A DNA stretch of 64,000 bases, taken from positions 117,995-181,994 of the forward strand of contig JOEL01000011.1 of NCBI GenBank assembly GCA_000720995.1, given 5' to 3'. Positions 1 through 9,914 of this stretch are shown piece by piece (position 1 is the stretch's first letter; each line of letters opens with the position of its first letter). The position numbers and the translations under genes are program-made. Below the pieces are notes generated by a model. It saw nothing but the letters and a program-made list of their open reading frames with translations, did not search any database and was not told where the DNA came from. The stretch is from Streptomyces celluloflavus (lineage in GTDB: Bacteria > Actinomycetota > Actinomycetes > Streptomycetales > Streptomycetaceae).

Positions 1-1
1 C

Positions 2-931
2 GGGACGCTGCCGCACCGGCTGGGCGCGCGGGAGGTGCGCTGGTCGGGCAGCGACCTGGCGCAGATCGTCGACCCGGCCATGCTGATCACGGATCTGACG
101 GGGTATCTGCTGCCGTTCCCGGGCGGCGGCTGGCTGCTGCCCGGCAGCCAGGGCGCCATCGGCACCAGGCTGGACATCGAGACGTACCGGGTGGTGATGA
201 CCTCGCTGCGCCGGTACTTCGCCACCACCGTCGTGGACTGCGAGACGCTGCCCGCCGAGGTGGCGCGCACCGCGCTGGTGACGACGCAGGCGCGGGTGCT
301 GGTCTCCCCGGCGACCCCGGAGGGCGTGGTGGCCACCCGCGCCGTCCTGGACTGGGTGGGCGGTGTGCACCCCGGCATCCTGCCGACGACGGTCGTGGTG
401 GTCAGCCATGCCGCGCCCGATACGGGACTTGACCTCCGCAGGGCCGCCGAGCATCTGGGCATCGGCGGCGCGGTCGTGCTGCCGCTGCCGTACGACCGCC
501 ATCTCGCGGCGGGCGGCGCGATCCGTACCGATCTGCTCGGCGAGCGGACGCTCCAGGCCGCGGCGCGGATCGCGGCCGAGGTGATGAACCGCGCGGTCTC
601 GCGCACCCCGGGCCGACGCCGCACCGGAGCGGGCGCACCGGTCGCCGCCCCCGGCGCACCCGCCCCCACGTCGTCCGGCGTACCCGCGTCCCCTGGCACC
701 TCTACGACCCCTGGCGCCCCGACACCTCCCCCTGGCCCAATGCCCCCGACCGCCCGGCCGGTCCCCACCGCCCGGCCGGCTCCGGCAGCCCCGCCCGCCC
801 CGGCAGCCCTGCCGGTCCCGTCGGTCCCCCCGGTCCCGTCAGCTCCGCCGGTCCTGCCGTCCCCGGCGGTCTCCACGGCCTACGGAAGCCCCTCGGGTCC
901 CGGCATGCCCGCCCCCGGCCCGCCCCGGTGA
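2..931 (+). CDS. MinD/ParA-like protein with Pro-rich tail (5' partial)
   Basis: The reading frame is open from base 2 of the window, so the gene begins upstream; the GTG at 35 is only an internal candidate. The visible part resembles the C-terminal half of the MinD/ParA P-loop fold: a strand ending VVDCETLP, then a stretch with VLVSPATPEGVVATR and later VVLPLPYDRHLAAGG, where MinD-like proteins have their switch-II and adenine-facing loops. The Walker A part would lie outside the window. From about residue 205 the protein becomes a low-complexity Pro/Ala tail with repeated APPVP-like units, typical of actinobacterial MinD-like proteins linked to secretion or large assemblies. The partner is unknown. 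Family assignment is moderately sure, function is not. Confidence 0.6.
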   Translation, partial: GTLPHRLGAREVRWSGSDLAQIVDPAMLITDLTGYLLPFPGGGWLLPGSQGAIGTRLDIETYRVVMTSLRRYFATTVVDCETLPAEVARTALVTTQARVLVSPATPEGVVATRAVLDWVGGVHPGILPTTVVVVSHAAPDTGLDLRRAAEHLGIGGAVVLPLPYDRHLAAGGAIRTDLLGERTLQAAARIAAEVMNRAVSRTPGRRRTGAGAPVAAPGAPAPTSSGVPASPGTSTTPGAPTPPPGPMPPTARPVPTARPAPAAPPAPAALPVPSVPPVPSAPPVLPSPAVSTAYGSPSGPGMPAPGPPR

Positions 932-1014
932 ACGTGCGGGTGACCGGGCCGGAAGAAGCGGGGACTTCCTGCCATCGGCGTGACGCGGCTGGTCAGGGTG
1001 GGCGGTGCAGGGCC

Positions 1015-1020
1015 TAGACT
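1015..1020 (+). promoter_or_regulatory. Possible -10 element of the nuo operon
   Basis: TAGACT lies 60 bases before the nuoA start, in the only gap (932-1080) before the operon. No good -35 hexamer is visible at normal spacing, so this is a weak call. Confidence 0.25.
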
Positions 1021-1080
1021 CCCGTGCGTACAGATCGTCGAAGTCGTTGAACAAGCGCAGTCAGGGAGCGAGGGGCGGAC

Positions 1081-1482
1081 GTGCCGGACGCGACCGTACG
1101 CACCACCGTCGCCGCGGACTATTTCCAGAGTTATTCGGTCGTCGGGCTCATCGCCGTGATCGGTGTGCTCTTCGTCGCCGTGGCCTTCGGGGCCGGGCGG
1201 CTGCTGCGGCCCGTGGTGCCGACGCCCGAGAAGCTGCTCACGTACGAATGCGGCGTGGACCCCGTCGGCGAGGGCTGGGCACACACCCAGGTCCGCTACT
1301 ACGTCTACGCCTTCCTCTACGTCATCTTCGCCGTCGACTCGATCTTCCTCTTTCCCTGGGCGACGGTCTTCGCCGCCCCCGGCTTCGGCGGCACGACGCT
1401 CGTGGAGATGTTCATCTTCCTCGGCTTCCTCACCGTCGGCCTGCTCTACGCATGGAAGAAGGGCGTCCTGGAATGGACGTGA
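1081..1482 (+). CDS. nuoA: NADH-quinone oxidoreductase subunit A (second nuo set)
   Basis: A 133-residue membrane subunit of the proton-pumping arm of complex I. Three hydrophobic segments are visible (about residues 19-37, 77-97 and 106-127), with the conserved YECGVDP loop after the first and the acidic VDSIF patch in the second. The GTG start follows GAGGGGCGGAC, a purine-rich ribosome site. The end overlaps nuoB by 10 bases. It heads a 10-gene cluster that lacks nuoD, E, F and G, so this is the second, partial nuo cluster known from Streptomyces and not the full 14-gene operon. Confidence 0.93.
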   Translation: MPDATVRTTVAADYFQSYSVVGLIAVIGVLFVAVAFGAGRLLRPVVPTPEKLLTYECGVDPVGEGWAHTQVRYYVYAFLYVIFAVDSIFLFPWATVFAAPGFGGTTLVEMFIFLGFLTVGLLYAWKKGVLEWT

Positions 1483-2135
1483 CCCCCGCCTCCGACGGCT
1501 CCGCCGGCGACGCCGAGTGCGCCGTCCCCGTCTACCTGCCGGAGCCGCGGCGCCTGGGCACACTGGCCCGTCTGGCCCCCGAGCCGATGAAGGTGGTCCT
1601 CAACTGGGGCCGCCGCTACAGCCTGTGGGTCTTCAACTTCGGTCTGGCCTGCTGCGCCATCGAGTTCATCGCCGCGTCCATGGCCCGCCACGACTTCATC
1701 CGGCTCGGCGTGATCCCGTTCGCGCCCGGTCCGCGCCAGGCCGACCTGATGATCGTCTCCGGCACGGTCACCGACAAGATGGCGCCCGCGATCAAGCGGC
1801 TCTACGAGCAGATGCCCGAGCCGAAGTACGTCATCTCCTTCGGGGCCTGCTCCAACTGCGGCGGCCCCTACTGGGACTCGTACTCCGTCACCAAGGGCGT
1901 CGACCAGATCATCCCGGTGGACGTGTACGTACCGGGCTGCCCGCCGCGGCCGGAGGCGCTGCTCCAGGGCATCCTCAAGCTCCAGGAGAAGATCGCGCGC
2001 GAGTCGCTGGGGGAGCGGTACGGGCACGGGGGCGGCGCCGCGCGGCCTTCGGCGGCGGCGCTGCGCAGCGGGCTGGTGGCGCCGCCGGCGCCGAAGCCGG
2101 GCGGTGGCACGACGCCGGGGGAGGGGCCCCGATGA
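1473..2135 (+). CDS. nuoB: NADH-quinone oxidoreductase subunit B
   Basis: A 220-residue peripheral-arm subunit carrying the N2 [4Fe-4S] cluster. The ligands are visible: the tandem pair in GLACCAIEF, one in GACSNCGG and one in VPGCPPRPE. The start is ATG inside the 3' end of nuoA, and the stop overlaps the nuoC ATG by four bases (ATGA), so translation is coupled on both sides. The last 45 residues are an Ala/Gly/Pro-rich tail not found in enteric NuoB. N2 normally passes electrons to quinone bound between NuoB and NuoD. NuoD is not encoded here, so this subunit must use NuoD from elsewhere or another partner. Confidence 0.93.
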   Translation: MDVTPASDGSAGDAECAVPVYLPEPRRLGTLARLAPEPMKVVLNWGRRYSLWVFNFGLACCAIEFIAASMARHDFIRLGVIPFAPGPRQADLMIVSGTVTDKMAPAIKRLYEQMPEPKYVISFGACSNCGGPYWDSYSVTKGVDQIIPVDVYVPGCPPRPEALLQGILKLQEKIARESLGERYGHGGGAARPSAAALRSGLVAPPAPKPGGGTTPGEGPR

Positions 2136-3457
2136 GCGAGCAGCGGCCCGAGCCGGGGGAGCCGGCCGAGCCGGTCGCCGAGCCCGCCGCGGCGTCCGCC
2201 GCCGAGCCCGTTGCCGCCGAACCGGTCGTCGGCTGGCTGCCGCGGCCCGCGAGCGAGATCTTCGGCGCGGGGGCCACGGCGGAACTGGCCTACGACCTGC
2301 TGACGGTCGACGTCCCGGCCGACCGCTGGCTCACGGCGCTGACGGCCGCCCGCGACGACCTCGGCTGCACCTACTTCGACTGGCTGAGCGCCGTCGACGA
2401 GCCGGGCACCGGCTTCCGGATCTGCGCCCACCTCGCGGACGTGGCCCGCCCCGGCACCGTCCACCGCCTGCTCGTCCGTACGACCGTCCCGCACGACGCC
2501 GCGGTGCTGCCCACCGCCGTGGGGGTGTTCGCGGGCGCGGGCTGGCACGAGCGGGAGACCCACGAGATGTTCGGCGTCGACTTCACCGGACATCCGCACC
2601 TCGTACCGCTGCTGCTCCCCGACACGTTCGAGGGCCACCCGCTGCGCAAGGACTTCGTGCTGGCGGCGCGGGTCGCCAAGGCGTGGCCGGGCGCGAAGGA
2701 GCCGGGCGAGTCCGAGCACGGCGGGCCCAAGCGCCGCCAGATGCTGCCGCCCGGTGTCCCGGACCCGAACGAATGGGGCCCGCTGAAGGGCCAGCTGCCG
2801 CCCGCGCCCGCACGGCAGGCGCGGGGTGCGCGAGCGGCCGGCGCCGCCGCGGGCGAGCGTCCGGTCCGCCGTACACGGACGGCCGGCGAGGGATCGGCCG
2901 GCCAGCGGGCGGCGGGCCCGGAGACCGGTACGGGGCCGGGCGCGAGCACCGAAGCCACGGCGGCCCCGGAGTCCCGGACGGTCCCGGAGTCCCAGGCGGC
3001 CCCGGGGACCCAGGCGGCGGCCGGTGACTCGGGCGTGGCCGGACGTCCCGCGCGCCCCGAACGTCCCGCACGCCCGGCGCGTACGGACCGTCCCGCACGC
3101 CGTACGCGTTCCGCGAGCGAGGGTTCGGCCAGCCAGCAGCAGGTGGCACCGGCGGAGGGTACGCCGACCGAGACAGCCGCCCCGGACAAGGGCGCGGCGG
3201 CCGAGGAGGGTGCCCCGGCGGCCACCCCGCCCGCCTCCGACGCCCCCTGGCACCACGCGCGCCCGGCGTTCACCGAGCCGACGGCGCAGCCGGAGCCGGG
3301 AAAGCCGGAGCCGGAGACGGAAGAGCCGCAGCCGGAGCAGCCGGATCGGCAGCCGGACCAGCCGGACGAGCCGGCACAGGACCAGCCGCAGAACCAGCAG
3401 GACGGCCCCGGCGCCCACCCCACCCCCCATGACCAGGCAGGAGGCGACACCCCATGA
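2132..3457 (+). CDS. nuoC: NADH-quinone oxidoreductase subunit C with long disordered tail
   Basis: 441 residues. The recognisable NuoC (30 kDa subunit) core is roughly residues 40-215, with [10 protein letters not shown] and the family signature [18 protein letters not shown] followed by [17 protein letters not shown]. NuoC is usually 150-250 residues; the remaining half is low-complexity Ala/Pro/Glu/Arg-rich sequence ending in [13 protein letters not shown]-like repeats and is probably disordered. NuoC normally sits between NuoB and NuoD in the peripheral arm. It overlaps nuoB and nuoH by four bases each. The core is clear; the tail is lineage-specific and of unknown role. Confidence 0.9.
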   Translation: MSEQRPEPGEPAEPVAEPAAASAAEPVAAEPVVGWLPRPASEIFGAGATAELAYDLLTVDVPADRWLTALTAARDDLGCTYFDWLSAVDEPGTGFRICAHLADVARPGTVHRLLVRTTVPHDAAVLPTAVGVFAGAGWHERETHEMFGVDFTGHPHLVPLLLPDTFEGHPLRKDFVLAARVAKAWPGAKEPGESEHGGPKRRQMLPPGVPDPNEWGPLKGQLPPAPARQARGARAAGAAAGERPVRRTRTAGEGSAGQRAAGPETGTGPGASTEATAAPESRTVPESQAAPGTQAAAGDSGVAGRPARPERPARPARTDRPARRTRSASEGSASQQQVAPAEGTPTETAAPDKGAAAEEGAPAATPPASDAPWHHARPAFTEPTAQPEPGKPEPETEEPQPEQPDRQPDQPDEPAQDQPQNQQDGPGAHPTPHDQAGGDTP

Positions 3458-4419
3458 GCGACACCCTCGCCATCGTGCTGCGCCTCCTCGCCGTCTTCGT
3501 CGTCTTTCTCGTCTTTCCGCTGGTCATCGGGCAGACCGAGCACAAGGTGATGGCCCATATGCAGGGCCGGCTCGGGCCCATGTACGCGGGTGGCTTCCAC
3601 GGCTGGGCGCAGCTTGTCGCCGACGGTGTGAAGTTCGCGCAGAAGGAGGACATCGTCCCGGCCGGCGCCGACCGGCGGATCTTCCAGCTCGCGCCCGCCG
3701 TCGCCCTGCTGCCGTACCTCCTGGTCCTCGTCGCCATCCCGGTCGGCCCGCACAACGCCGTCGGACAGGCCCTCGACGCGGGCCTGTTCTTCGTCCTCGC
3801 CGTGATGGGCGTCGGCGTGCTCGGCTCGCTCATGGCGGGCTGGGCCTCCGCGAACAAGTTCTCGCTGCTCGGCGGGTTGCGGACGGCCGCGCAGCTGCTC
3901 GCGTACGAGCTGCCGATGCTGCTCGCCGCCGCGTCCGTCGCGATGGCGGCCGGCACGCTCTCGCTCCCCGGCATCCTCGACGCCTTCCACTGGTGGTGGG
4001 TGCCGTGGCAGCTCGTCGGCGGCCTGGTCTTCTTCACCGCGGGCCTCGCCGAGCTGCAACGCCCGCCGTTCGACATGCCGGTCGCCGACTCGGAGATCAT
4101 CTTCGGCGCGTACACGGAGTACACCGGACTGCGGTTCGCGCTCTTCCTGCTCGCCGAGTACGCCGGGATCGTCGTGCTCGCCGCGCTGACCTCGGTGCTC
4201 TTCCTCGGCGGCTGGCACGGCCCGTTCGGCGCGGACGGTCTCGGCTGGCTCTGGACGCTGCTGAAGACCGCGGTCCTCGCGTTCGGTGTCATCTGGCTGC
4301 GGGTCACCTACCCCCGCCTCCGCGAGGACCAGCTGCAGAAGCTCGCCTGGACGGTCCTGATCCCGCTCGCTCTCGCCCAGATCGCCTTCACCGGCGTCGT
4401 CAAGGTGCTGATCTCCTGA
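3454..4419 (+). CDS. nuoH: NADH-quinone oxidoreductase subunit H
   Basis: A 321-residue membrane protein with about eight hydrophobic helices that joins the peripheral and membrane arms and forms part of the quinone channel. The signature loop is present as [20 protein letters not shown], a variant of the usual PFDLPEAEsELvaG. The start ATGAGC overlaps the nuoC stop. The end overlaps nuoI by one base. Confidence 0.93.
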   Translation: MSDTLAIVLRLLAVFVVFLVFPLVIGQTEHKVMAHMQGRLGPMYAGGFHGWAQLVADGVKFAQKEDIVPAGADRRIFQLAPAVALLPYLLVLVAIPVGPHNAVGQALDAGLFFVLAVMGVGVLGSLMAGWASANKFSLLGGLRTAAQLLAYELPMLLAAASVAMAAGTLSLPGILDAFHWWWVPWQLVGGLVFFTAGLAELQRPPFDMPVADSEIIFGAYTEYTGLRFALFLLAEYAGIVVLAALTSVLFLGGWHGPFGADGLGWLWTLLKTAVLAFGVIWLRVTYPRLREDQLQKLAWTVLIPLALAQIAFTGVVKVLIS

Positions 4420-5141
4420 TGGCCACGTACCACGATCCGGCCGACGCGCCGGGCAAGCAGCCGGACGCCGCACCGGACGCGCGGCCGGCCGGAAAGCCGG
4501 GCAAGAAGGGCGGCTTCCCCGGGTCCGGGCTCGCCAAGGGCCTGGCCGTCACCCTCCGGACGATGACGAAGCGGTCGGTCACCCAGCAGTACCCGGACGC
4601 CCAGCCCGACCTGGCGCCGCGCACCCGCGGCGTCATCGCGCTGTTCGAGGAGAACTGCACGGTCTGCATGCTGTGCGCCCGCGAATGCCCCGACTGGTGC
4701 ATCTACATCGACTCCCACAAGGAGACGATGCCGCCCGCCGCCCCCGGCGGGCGCGAGCGCAGCCGCAATGTGCTGGACCGTTTCGCGATCGACTTCGCGC
4801 TGTGCATGTACTGCGGTATCTGTGTCGAGGTCTGTCCCTTCGACGCGCTTTTCTGGTCCCCGGAGTTCGAGTACGCGGAGACGGACATCCTTGAGCTGAC
4901 CCATGAGCGCGACCGGCTGCGCGAGTGGATGTGGACGGTGCCCGAGCCGCCCGCGCTCGACCCGGCGGCCGAGGAGCCCAAGGAGGCCGCCGCCGCCCGC
5001 AAGGCCGCGGACAAACTCGCCGCCCAGCAGGAAGCGGAACAGGAACGGCAGGCGGAACGGGAACAGCGACCGGCCGGGCCGGAAGAGCAGGCCGGGCCGG
5101 ATCAGCCGGGGCAACGGGACGTGCCCGGGGAGGAATCGTGA
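4419..5141 (+). CDS. nuoI: NADH-quinone oxidoreductase subunit I (two 4Fe-4S clusters)
   Basis: A 240-residue ferredoxin-like subunit. Two complete Cx2Cx2Cx3CP motifs are seen, [12 protein letters not shown] and [12 protein letters not shown], which bind clusters N6a and N6b on the path to N2 in NuoB. The N-terminal 35 residues (Pro/Gly/Lys-rich) and the C-terminal 70 residues (Ala/Glu/Gln-rich, [13 protein letters not shown]) are extensions. It starts with an ATG one base into the nuoH stop and is coupled in the same way to nuoJ. With no NuoE/F/G in this cluster, its electron donor could be a ferredoxin-type protein or the partner subunits of the main nuo operon. Confidence 0.93.
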   Translation: MATYHDPADAPGKQPDAAPDARPAGKPGKKGGFPGSGLAKGLAVTLRTMTKRSVTQQYPDAQPDLAPRTRGVIALFEENCTVCMLCARECPDWCIYIDSHKETMPPAAPGGRERSRNVLDRFAIDFALCMYCGICVEVCPFDALFWSPEFEYAETDILELTHERDRLREWMWTVPEPPALDPAAEEPKEAAAARKAADKLAAQQEAEQERQAEREQRPAGPEEQAGPDQPGQRDVPGEES

Positions 5142-5827
5142 TGCTCGCCGCCGCAAGCCCCGGCTTCCTTTCGCCCACCGGCGTCGAGATCGCCTTCCTC
5201 CTCGTCGGCATCGTCACCCTCGGCGCGGCCGTGGTCACCGTCACCACCAGGCAACTGGTGCACGCCGCCCTGTGGCTGGTCGTCGCCCTCGGCGGGATCG
5301 CCGTCGAGTACCTCCTGCTCACGGCCGAGTTCATCGCCTGGGTGCAGGTCCTGATCTACGTCGGTTCCGTCGTCGTCCTCTTGTTGTTCGGCCTGATGCT
5401 CACCAAGGCGCCCATCGGCCGCTCCCCGGACGCCGATTCGGGCAACCGCTGGGCCGCCCTCACGGTGGCCATCGCCTCGGCCGTCGCGCTGGTCTGGGTC
5501 GTCGTGGACGCGTTCCGGGCCACCTGGATCCGCCTCGACACCGTCCAGGGCTCCACCGAGGTCTCCGGGCGCAGCCTCTTCCAGTACTGGGTGCTGCCCT
5601 TCGAGGCGCTGTCCGTGCTGCTGCTCGCCGCGCTCGTCGGCGCGATCGTGCTCTCCCGCAAGAAGGGCGAACCGCCCGCCGCGTCGGAGGCATCGGCCAC
5701 GTCCACTCCGTCGGTCATCGCCGCACCACCGGCCGCGTCGGCTGCGTCCGCCGCATCCGGCACGTCCGCCGCGCCCGCCGGTGGGGACGGCGACACCGCC
5801 GGCCCCGCTCCGCGAGAGGACCGCTGA
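5141..5827 (+). CDS. nuoJ: NADH-quinone oxidoreductase subunit J
   Basis: A 228-residue membrane-arm subunit with five hydrophobic helices. The conserved motif [20 protein letters not shown] marks NuoJ and contains the pi-bulge helix region. A hydrophilic Ala/Ser/Pro tail of about 55 residues follows the last helix. The ATG overlaps the nuoI stop (TGATG); a GTG directly before it is an alternative start. The AGGAAT before it is a plausible ribosome site. Confidence 0.92.
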   Translation: MLAAASPGFLSPTGVEIAFLLVGIVTLGAAVVTVTTRQLVHAALWLVVALGGIAVEYLLLTAEFIAWVQVLIYVGSVVVLLLFGLMLTKAPIGRSPDADSGNRWAALTVAIASAVALVWVVVDAFRATWIRLDTVQGSTEVSGRSLFQYWVLPFEALSVLLLAALVGAIVLSRKKGEPPAASEASATSTPSVIAAPPAASAASAASGTSAAPAGGDGDTAGPAPREDR

Positions 5828-6201
5828 TGCATCTCGCCTATCCGGCCGTCCTCGCCGTCCTCCTCTTCTGCACCGGTCTGTACGGCGTGCTCGCGCGCCG
5901 CAACGTGATCCTGGTGCTGATGTCCGTCGAGCTGATGCTCAACGCCGTCAACCTCAACCTCGTCGCCTTCGACGTCTGGCTGCGCGACACCCTGCACGCC
6001 GGCCAGGCGCTCACCCTCTTCACGATCGCGCTCGCCGCCGCCGAGATCGGCATCGGGCTGGCGATCGTGCTGCTCGTCTACCGCAACCGCGGCAGCTCCG
6101 ACCTCGACCGGCTCCGGGACCTCGCCGAACGGGCGGACGACGCGGACGCGGCGGACCGGGACCCGCAGCAGCCGGACACCAAGGCGGAGGCCACCGCGTG
6201 A
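5827..6201 (+). CDS. nuoK: NADH-quinone oxidoreductase subunit K
   Basis: A 124-residue, three-helix membrane subunit. The two conserved membrane Glu residues are visible in [11 protein letters not shown] and [12 protein letters not shown]. About 35 hydrophilic residues extend past the last helix. The start is coupled to nuoJ (TGATG) and the end overlaps nuoL by GTGA. NuoK forms half of the proton channel next to NuoJ and NuoN. Confidence 0.93.
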   Translation: MHLAYPAVLAVLLFCTGLYGVLARRNVILVLMSVELMLNAVNLNLVAFDVWLRDTLHAGQALTLFTIALAAAEIGIGLAIVLLVYRNRGSSDLDRLRDLAERADDADAADRDPQQPDTKAEATA

Positions 6202-8195
6202 CGCTCACGACCACCGCCGTCCTCGTCCCCCTGCTGCCCTTCCTCGGGGCCGTCGCGGGCTTCCTGCTGGGGCGCCGGCACCCCGGTTTCGTCCGGCCGC
6301 TGGCCGTGCTGCCGACGCTCGCCGCCGCCCTGCTCGCCATCGCCGTCGCCTTCGGGCAGGGCGGCGGCACGGCCACCGACGTCGCGACCCGGCTCACCCC
6401 GACCGGCTCGGTCCCCATCGACCTGGCCCTGCACATCGACGGCTTCGCCGCGCTCATCGGCGTACTCGTCGGCGTGGTCGCGAGCTGTGTGCAGATCTAC
6501 TCCACCGGCTATCTGCGCGACGACCCGCGCTACCCCTCCTACGCCGCGCTGGTCTCTCTCTTCACCTCCGCGATGCTGCTCGTCGTCTACACCGGCGATC
6601 TGATGGTGCTGCTGGTCGGCTGGGAAGTCATGGGCATCTGCTCGTACTTCCTCGTCGGCCACTACTGGGAGACCGAGGCCGCCCGCGCCGCCTCCCTCAA
6701 GGCATTCCTCGTCACCAAGCTCGGCGATGTCCCCTTCCTCTTCGGCATCTTCGCGCTCGCCGCCGACACGGGCACCTTCCGCATCACCGGCATCCTCAGC
6801 CACGTAGCCCGGGACGGCCTGGACCACCCCACCCTGATCGCGCTCCTCCTGCTGGCGGGTGTCGCGGGCAAGTCGGCGCAGTTCCCGCTGCACACCTGGC
6901 TCCCGGACGCGATGGCCGGTCCGACCCCCGTCTCGGCGCTCATCCACGCCGCGACGATGGTGGCGGCCGGTGTCTATCTCGTGGCCCGGCTCCTCCCCGT
7001 CTTCGCCGCCTCCGCGGCCGCGCTCGTCGTGCTCGCCGTCCTGGCCGCGGTCACCATGGTCGGCTCCGGTCTGGCGGCCCTCGCCCAGGACGACATCAAA
7101 CGCGTGCTGGCCTATTCGACCGTCGGCCAGCTCGGCTACATGACCGGCGCGCTGGCCGTCGGAGACCGCGGCGCCGCCGTCTTCCACCTCCTGTCGCACG
7201 GCGCCTTCAAGGCCCTCCTCTTCCTCTGCGCGGGCGTGATCATCCACGCCGCGGGCACCAACTCGCTGGCCGCCATGTCCCGGATGAGCGGCCTGGCCCG
7301 GCGCATCCCGGACGCCTTCTGGACGGGCACCGTCGCACTGCTCGCGCTCGCCGCGATCCCGCCGTTCGCCGGCTTCTTCTCCAAGGAAGCCGTCCTGGGC
7401 GCCGCCGAGCACGCCACCACCGGTGCGGTGCCCGGCATCCCCGGCGCCGTCGGCTGGACCGTACTGATCTCCGGCCTGGTCACCGCCCTCCTCACCGCGG
7501 CCTACGCCACCCGCCTGTGGCTGCTCGCCTTCAGGGGCAGCGGCGCCGAGGCCCCCGACCACGGCAGGCAGCCGCTCGCCATGAACGCCGTGCTGTGGGT
7601 GCTCTTCATCCCCACGGCCGCGCTCGGCCTGGGCGCCCCCTTCCTGCCCGACTGGTTCGACGGGCGCTCGCTCACACCGACCCTGACCACCTCCGTCCTG
7701 GCCACCGGCGCCGCCCTCATCGGCGGCCTGGTCACCTACGCGGCCTGGCGGCACTCCATCGCGCTGGCCGCCCGGACGCCCATCGGGGTGGCCGTCGCCG
7801 CCCCGGACGCGTCCCCCGGGCTCTCCGAGGAACTGGCCATCGCCACCCACACCCCGCCCTACGCGGACATCGCGGGCGCCCAGGACCCGGCCGACCCGAG
7901 CCGCCTCCTCCTCGGCCCGCTGCGCCGCCACGCGGCCACCGGCTTCCACCTCGACGCCGTCTACACCGCCCTGTTCGTCCGGCCCGTCCGCGCCGCCGCC
8001 ACGCTCGTCCGCTTCCTCGACCGCGAGGTCATCGGCACCTACGTGCGCGGCGCGGGCACCGCCCCCGGCTGGCTGGGCGCCGCCGTCCGCCGCGCCCAGA
8101 CCGGCAACGTGCAGAGCTATCTCGGCGCGCTGCTCGCGGGCTCGCTCGTCCTGGCCGTCGCCGCCGTCCTCGTCGCCACGGGCACGGGAGCCTGA
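6198..8195 (+). CDS. nuoL: NADH-quinone oxidoreductase subunit L (antiporter-like)
   Basis: A 665-residue multi-helix protein, the distal proton-pumping subunit with the lateral helix. Family features include [17 protein letters not shown] (with the pumping Glu), [31 protein letters not shown] and [21 protein letters not shown]. The GTG start overlaps the nuoK stop by four bases. Length is close to the usual 610-670. The C-terminal region after residue 530 is less conserved. Confidence 0.94.
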   Translation: MTLTTTAVLVPLLPFLGAVAGFLLGRRHPGFVRPLAVLPTLAAALLAIAVAFGQGGGTATDVATRLTPTGSVPIDLALHIDGFAALIGVLVGVVASCVQIYSTGYLRDDPRYPSYAALVSLFTSAMLLVVYTGDLMVLLVGWEVMGICSYFLVGHYWETEAARAASLKAFLVTKLGDVPFLFGIFALAADTGTFRITGILSHVARDGLDHPTLIALLLLAGVAGKSAQFPLHTWLPDAMAGPTPVSALIHAATMVAAGVYLVARLLPVFAASAAALVVLAVLAAVTMVGSGLAALAQDDIKRVLAYSTVGQLGYMTGALAVGDRGAAVFHLLSHGAFKALLFLCAGVIIHAAGTNSLAAMSRMSGLARRIPDAFWTGTVALLALAAIPPFAGFFSKEAVLGAAEHATTGAVPGIPGAVGWTVLISGLVTALLTAAYATRLWLLAFRGSGAEAPDHGRQPLAMNAVLWVLFIPTAALGLGAPFLPDWFDGRSLTPTLTTSVLATGAALIGGLVTYAAWRHSIALAARTPIGVAVAAPDASPGLSEELAIATHTPPYADIAGAQDPADPSRLLLGPLRRHAATGFHLDAVYTALFVRPVRAAATLVRFLDREVIGTYVRGAGTAPGWLGAAVRRAQTGNVQSYLGALLAGSLVLAVAAVLVATGTGA

Positions 8196-8198
8196 CCG

Positions 8199-8291
8199 AT
8201 GCCGCACACTCCCGGGGCACGCACCCCGCACCCCCAGCCGACCCCCCTCGCGGCCGGGCTCGCCGGAGCCGAACCCCTGAGGAGCGCCTGA
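8199..8291 (+). CDS. Possible 30-codon ORF between nuoL and nuoM
   Basis: An ATG four bases after the nuoL stop opens a short Pro/Ala-rich frame that ends four bases before the nuoM GTG. It fills the only real gap in an otherwise overlapping operon, so it may just keep ribosomes loaded for nuoM. No recognisable domain and no strong ribosome site; it may be chance. Confidence 0.15.
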   Translation: MPHTPGARTPHPQPTPLAAGLAGAEPLRSA

Positions 8292-8294
8292 CCC

Positions 8295-9914
8295 GTGAAC
8301 CCCACCGCTCTGCAACTCCTCCTCGCGGCACTCGTCGTGCTCCCCCTGCTGGGCGCGGTCGGCGCCCTGCTGCCGGCCCCGCCCGGACTGCGGGGCCGCG
8401 GCCCCGACCAGGCCGTACTGCGCCACGGTGTGACCGTCACCGGCGCCGTCCTCGCCGTCGCGATCGCGCTGGCCGCCGGCTTCGACCACGGCCATCCCGG
8501 CCGTATGCAGGCCACCACGGACATCAGCTGGATCCCGGCCCTGGGCATCCGCATCCACCTAGGCGTCGACGGCATCTCGCTCCCCCTTGTCGTCCTGACC
8601 GCGCTGCTGGCCTTCCTCTGCGCGCTCTACAGCTACTTCCGGATGCCAACGGGCCCGTCACCCAAGGCATTCGTGGCCCTGCTGCTCCTTCTGGAGGCCG
8701 GCACCCTCGCCACCTTCGCCGTCCTCGATCTCGTGCTGTTCTTCCTCGCCTTCGAGACGGTCCTCATCCCGATGTACTTCCTGATCGCCCGCTGGGGCGG
8801 TGCGCAACGGCAGGCGGCCGCCTGGAAGTTCATCCTCTACACGGTGCTCGGCTCCGTCGTGATGCTGCTCGGCCTCCTCCTCATCGGCGTGAAATCCGGC
8901 ACTTTCGACATGGTGGCACTCGCCACTGACAACGGCCCGAAAGCCCAGCTCAGCCACACGGTTCAGCTCGTCGCGGTGCTCGCCGTCGGCATCGGACTGG
9001 CCGTGAAGACCCCGCTGTGGCCGCTGCACAGCTGGCTGCCGGACGCGCACACCGCCGCCCCCACCGTCGGCTCGGTGCTGCTGGCCGGTGTCCTGCTGAA
9101 GATGGGTACGTACGGGTTCGTCCGTATCGCGCTGCCCATCACGCCCGACGGGATGCACACCTTCGCGCCGTACCTCGGCGCGTTCGCCGCCGTCGGCATC
9201 GTCTACGGATCGCTCGCCTGCCTCGCCCTGGTCCGCAAGGGCGCCAAGGGCGACCTCAAGCGGCTGATCGCGTACAGCTCCGTCGGCCATATGGGCTTCG
9301 TCCTGCTCGGCATCGCCACCATGACCCCCACCGGCGTCAACGGCGCGCTGTTCGCCAACATCGCGCACGGCCTGATCACCGGTCTGCTCTTCTTCCTGGT
9401 CGGCGCCCTCAAGGACCGCTGCGGCAGCACCGACCTCGACCGGCTCGCGGGCCGCACCGGAGCGGCCCTGTACGGCAGGGCGCCGCGCTTCGGGGGGCTG
9501 CTCGCCTTCGGCGCCGTCGCCTCCCTGGGCATCCCCGGTCTGGCCGGCTTCTGGGGCGAGATGCTCGCCATGTTCGGTGCGTTCCGGCCGGCCGCGGGCC
9601 TCAGCCGCCCCGCCTTCCTCACCTTCATGGTGCTGGCCGGCCTCGGCACCCTGCTGACCGCCGCCTACCTGCTGCTCGTCGTCCGCCGCGTCTGCATGGG
9701 CGGCACCCCGGCCGCGACACCGGCCGGGCCCGCGCCCGACAGCGCCCCCGTTCCCGCACCCGCACCCGCCCCCGCTGTCGCGGATATCGCGGGCTACGAA
9801 TACGCGGCCTGGACCCCCCTGACCGTCCTCACCGTCCTCGCCGGACTCTGGCCCGCGGCCCTCCTCGGCCTCACCGACCCGGCCGTCCAGCAGCTCCTCG
9901 GAGGCGGTAAGTGA
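8295..9914 (+). CDS. nuoM: NADH-quinone oxidoreductase subunit M (antiporter-like)
   Basis: A 539-residue antiporter-like subunit with about 14 helices. Typical motifs: LVLFFLAFETVLIPMYFLI (channel Glu), KTPLWPLHSWLPDAHTAAPTVGSVLLAGVLLKMG and KGDLKRLIAYSSVGHMGFVLLG. GTG start with GAGGAGCG upstream. There is an Ala/Pro-rich insert near residues 475-495. The stop overlaps the start of nuoN by one base. Confidence 0.94.
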   Translation: MNPTALQLLLAALVVLPLLGAVGALLPAPPGLRGRGPDQAVLRHGVTVTGAVLAVAIALAAGFDHGHPGRMQATTDISWIPALGIRIHLGVDGISLPLVVLTALLAFLCALYSYFRMPTGPSPKAFVALLLLLEAGTLATFAVLDLVLFFLAFETVLIPMYFLIARWGGAQRQAAAWKFILYTVLGSVVMLLGLLLIGVKSGTFDMVALATDNGPKAQLSHTVQLVAVLAVGIGLAVKTPLWPLHSWLPDAHTAAPTVGSVLLAGVLLKMGTYGFVRIALPITPDGMHTFAPYLGAFAAVGIVYGSLACLALVRKGAKGDLKRLIAYSSVGHMGFVLLGIATMTPTGVNGALFANIAHGLITGLLFFLVGALKDRCGSTDLDRLAGRTGAALYGRAPRFGGLLAFGAVASLGIPGLAGFWGEMLAMFGAFRPAAGLSRPAFLTFMVLAGLGTLLTAAYLLLVVRRVCMGGTPAATPAGPAPDSAPVPAPAPAPAVADIAGYEYAAWTPLTVLTVLAGLWPAALLGLTDPAVQQLLGGGK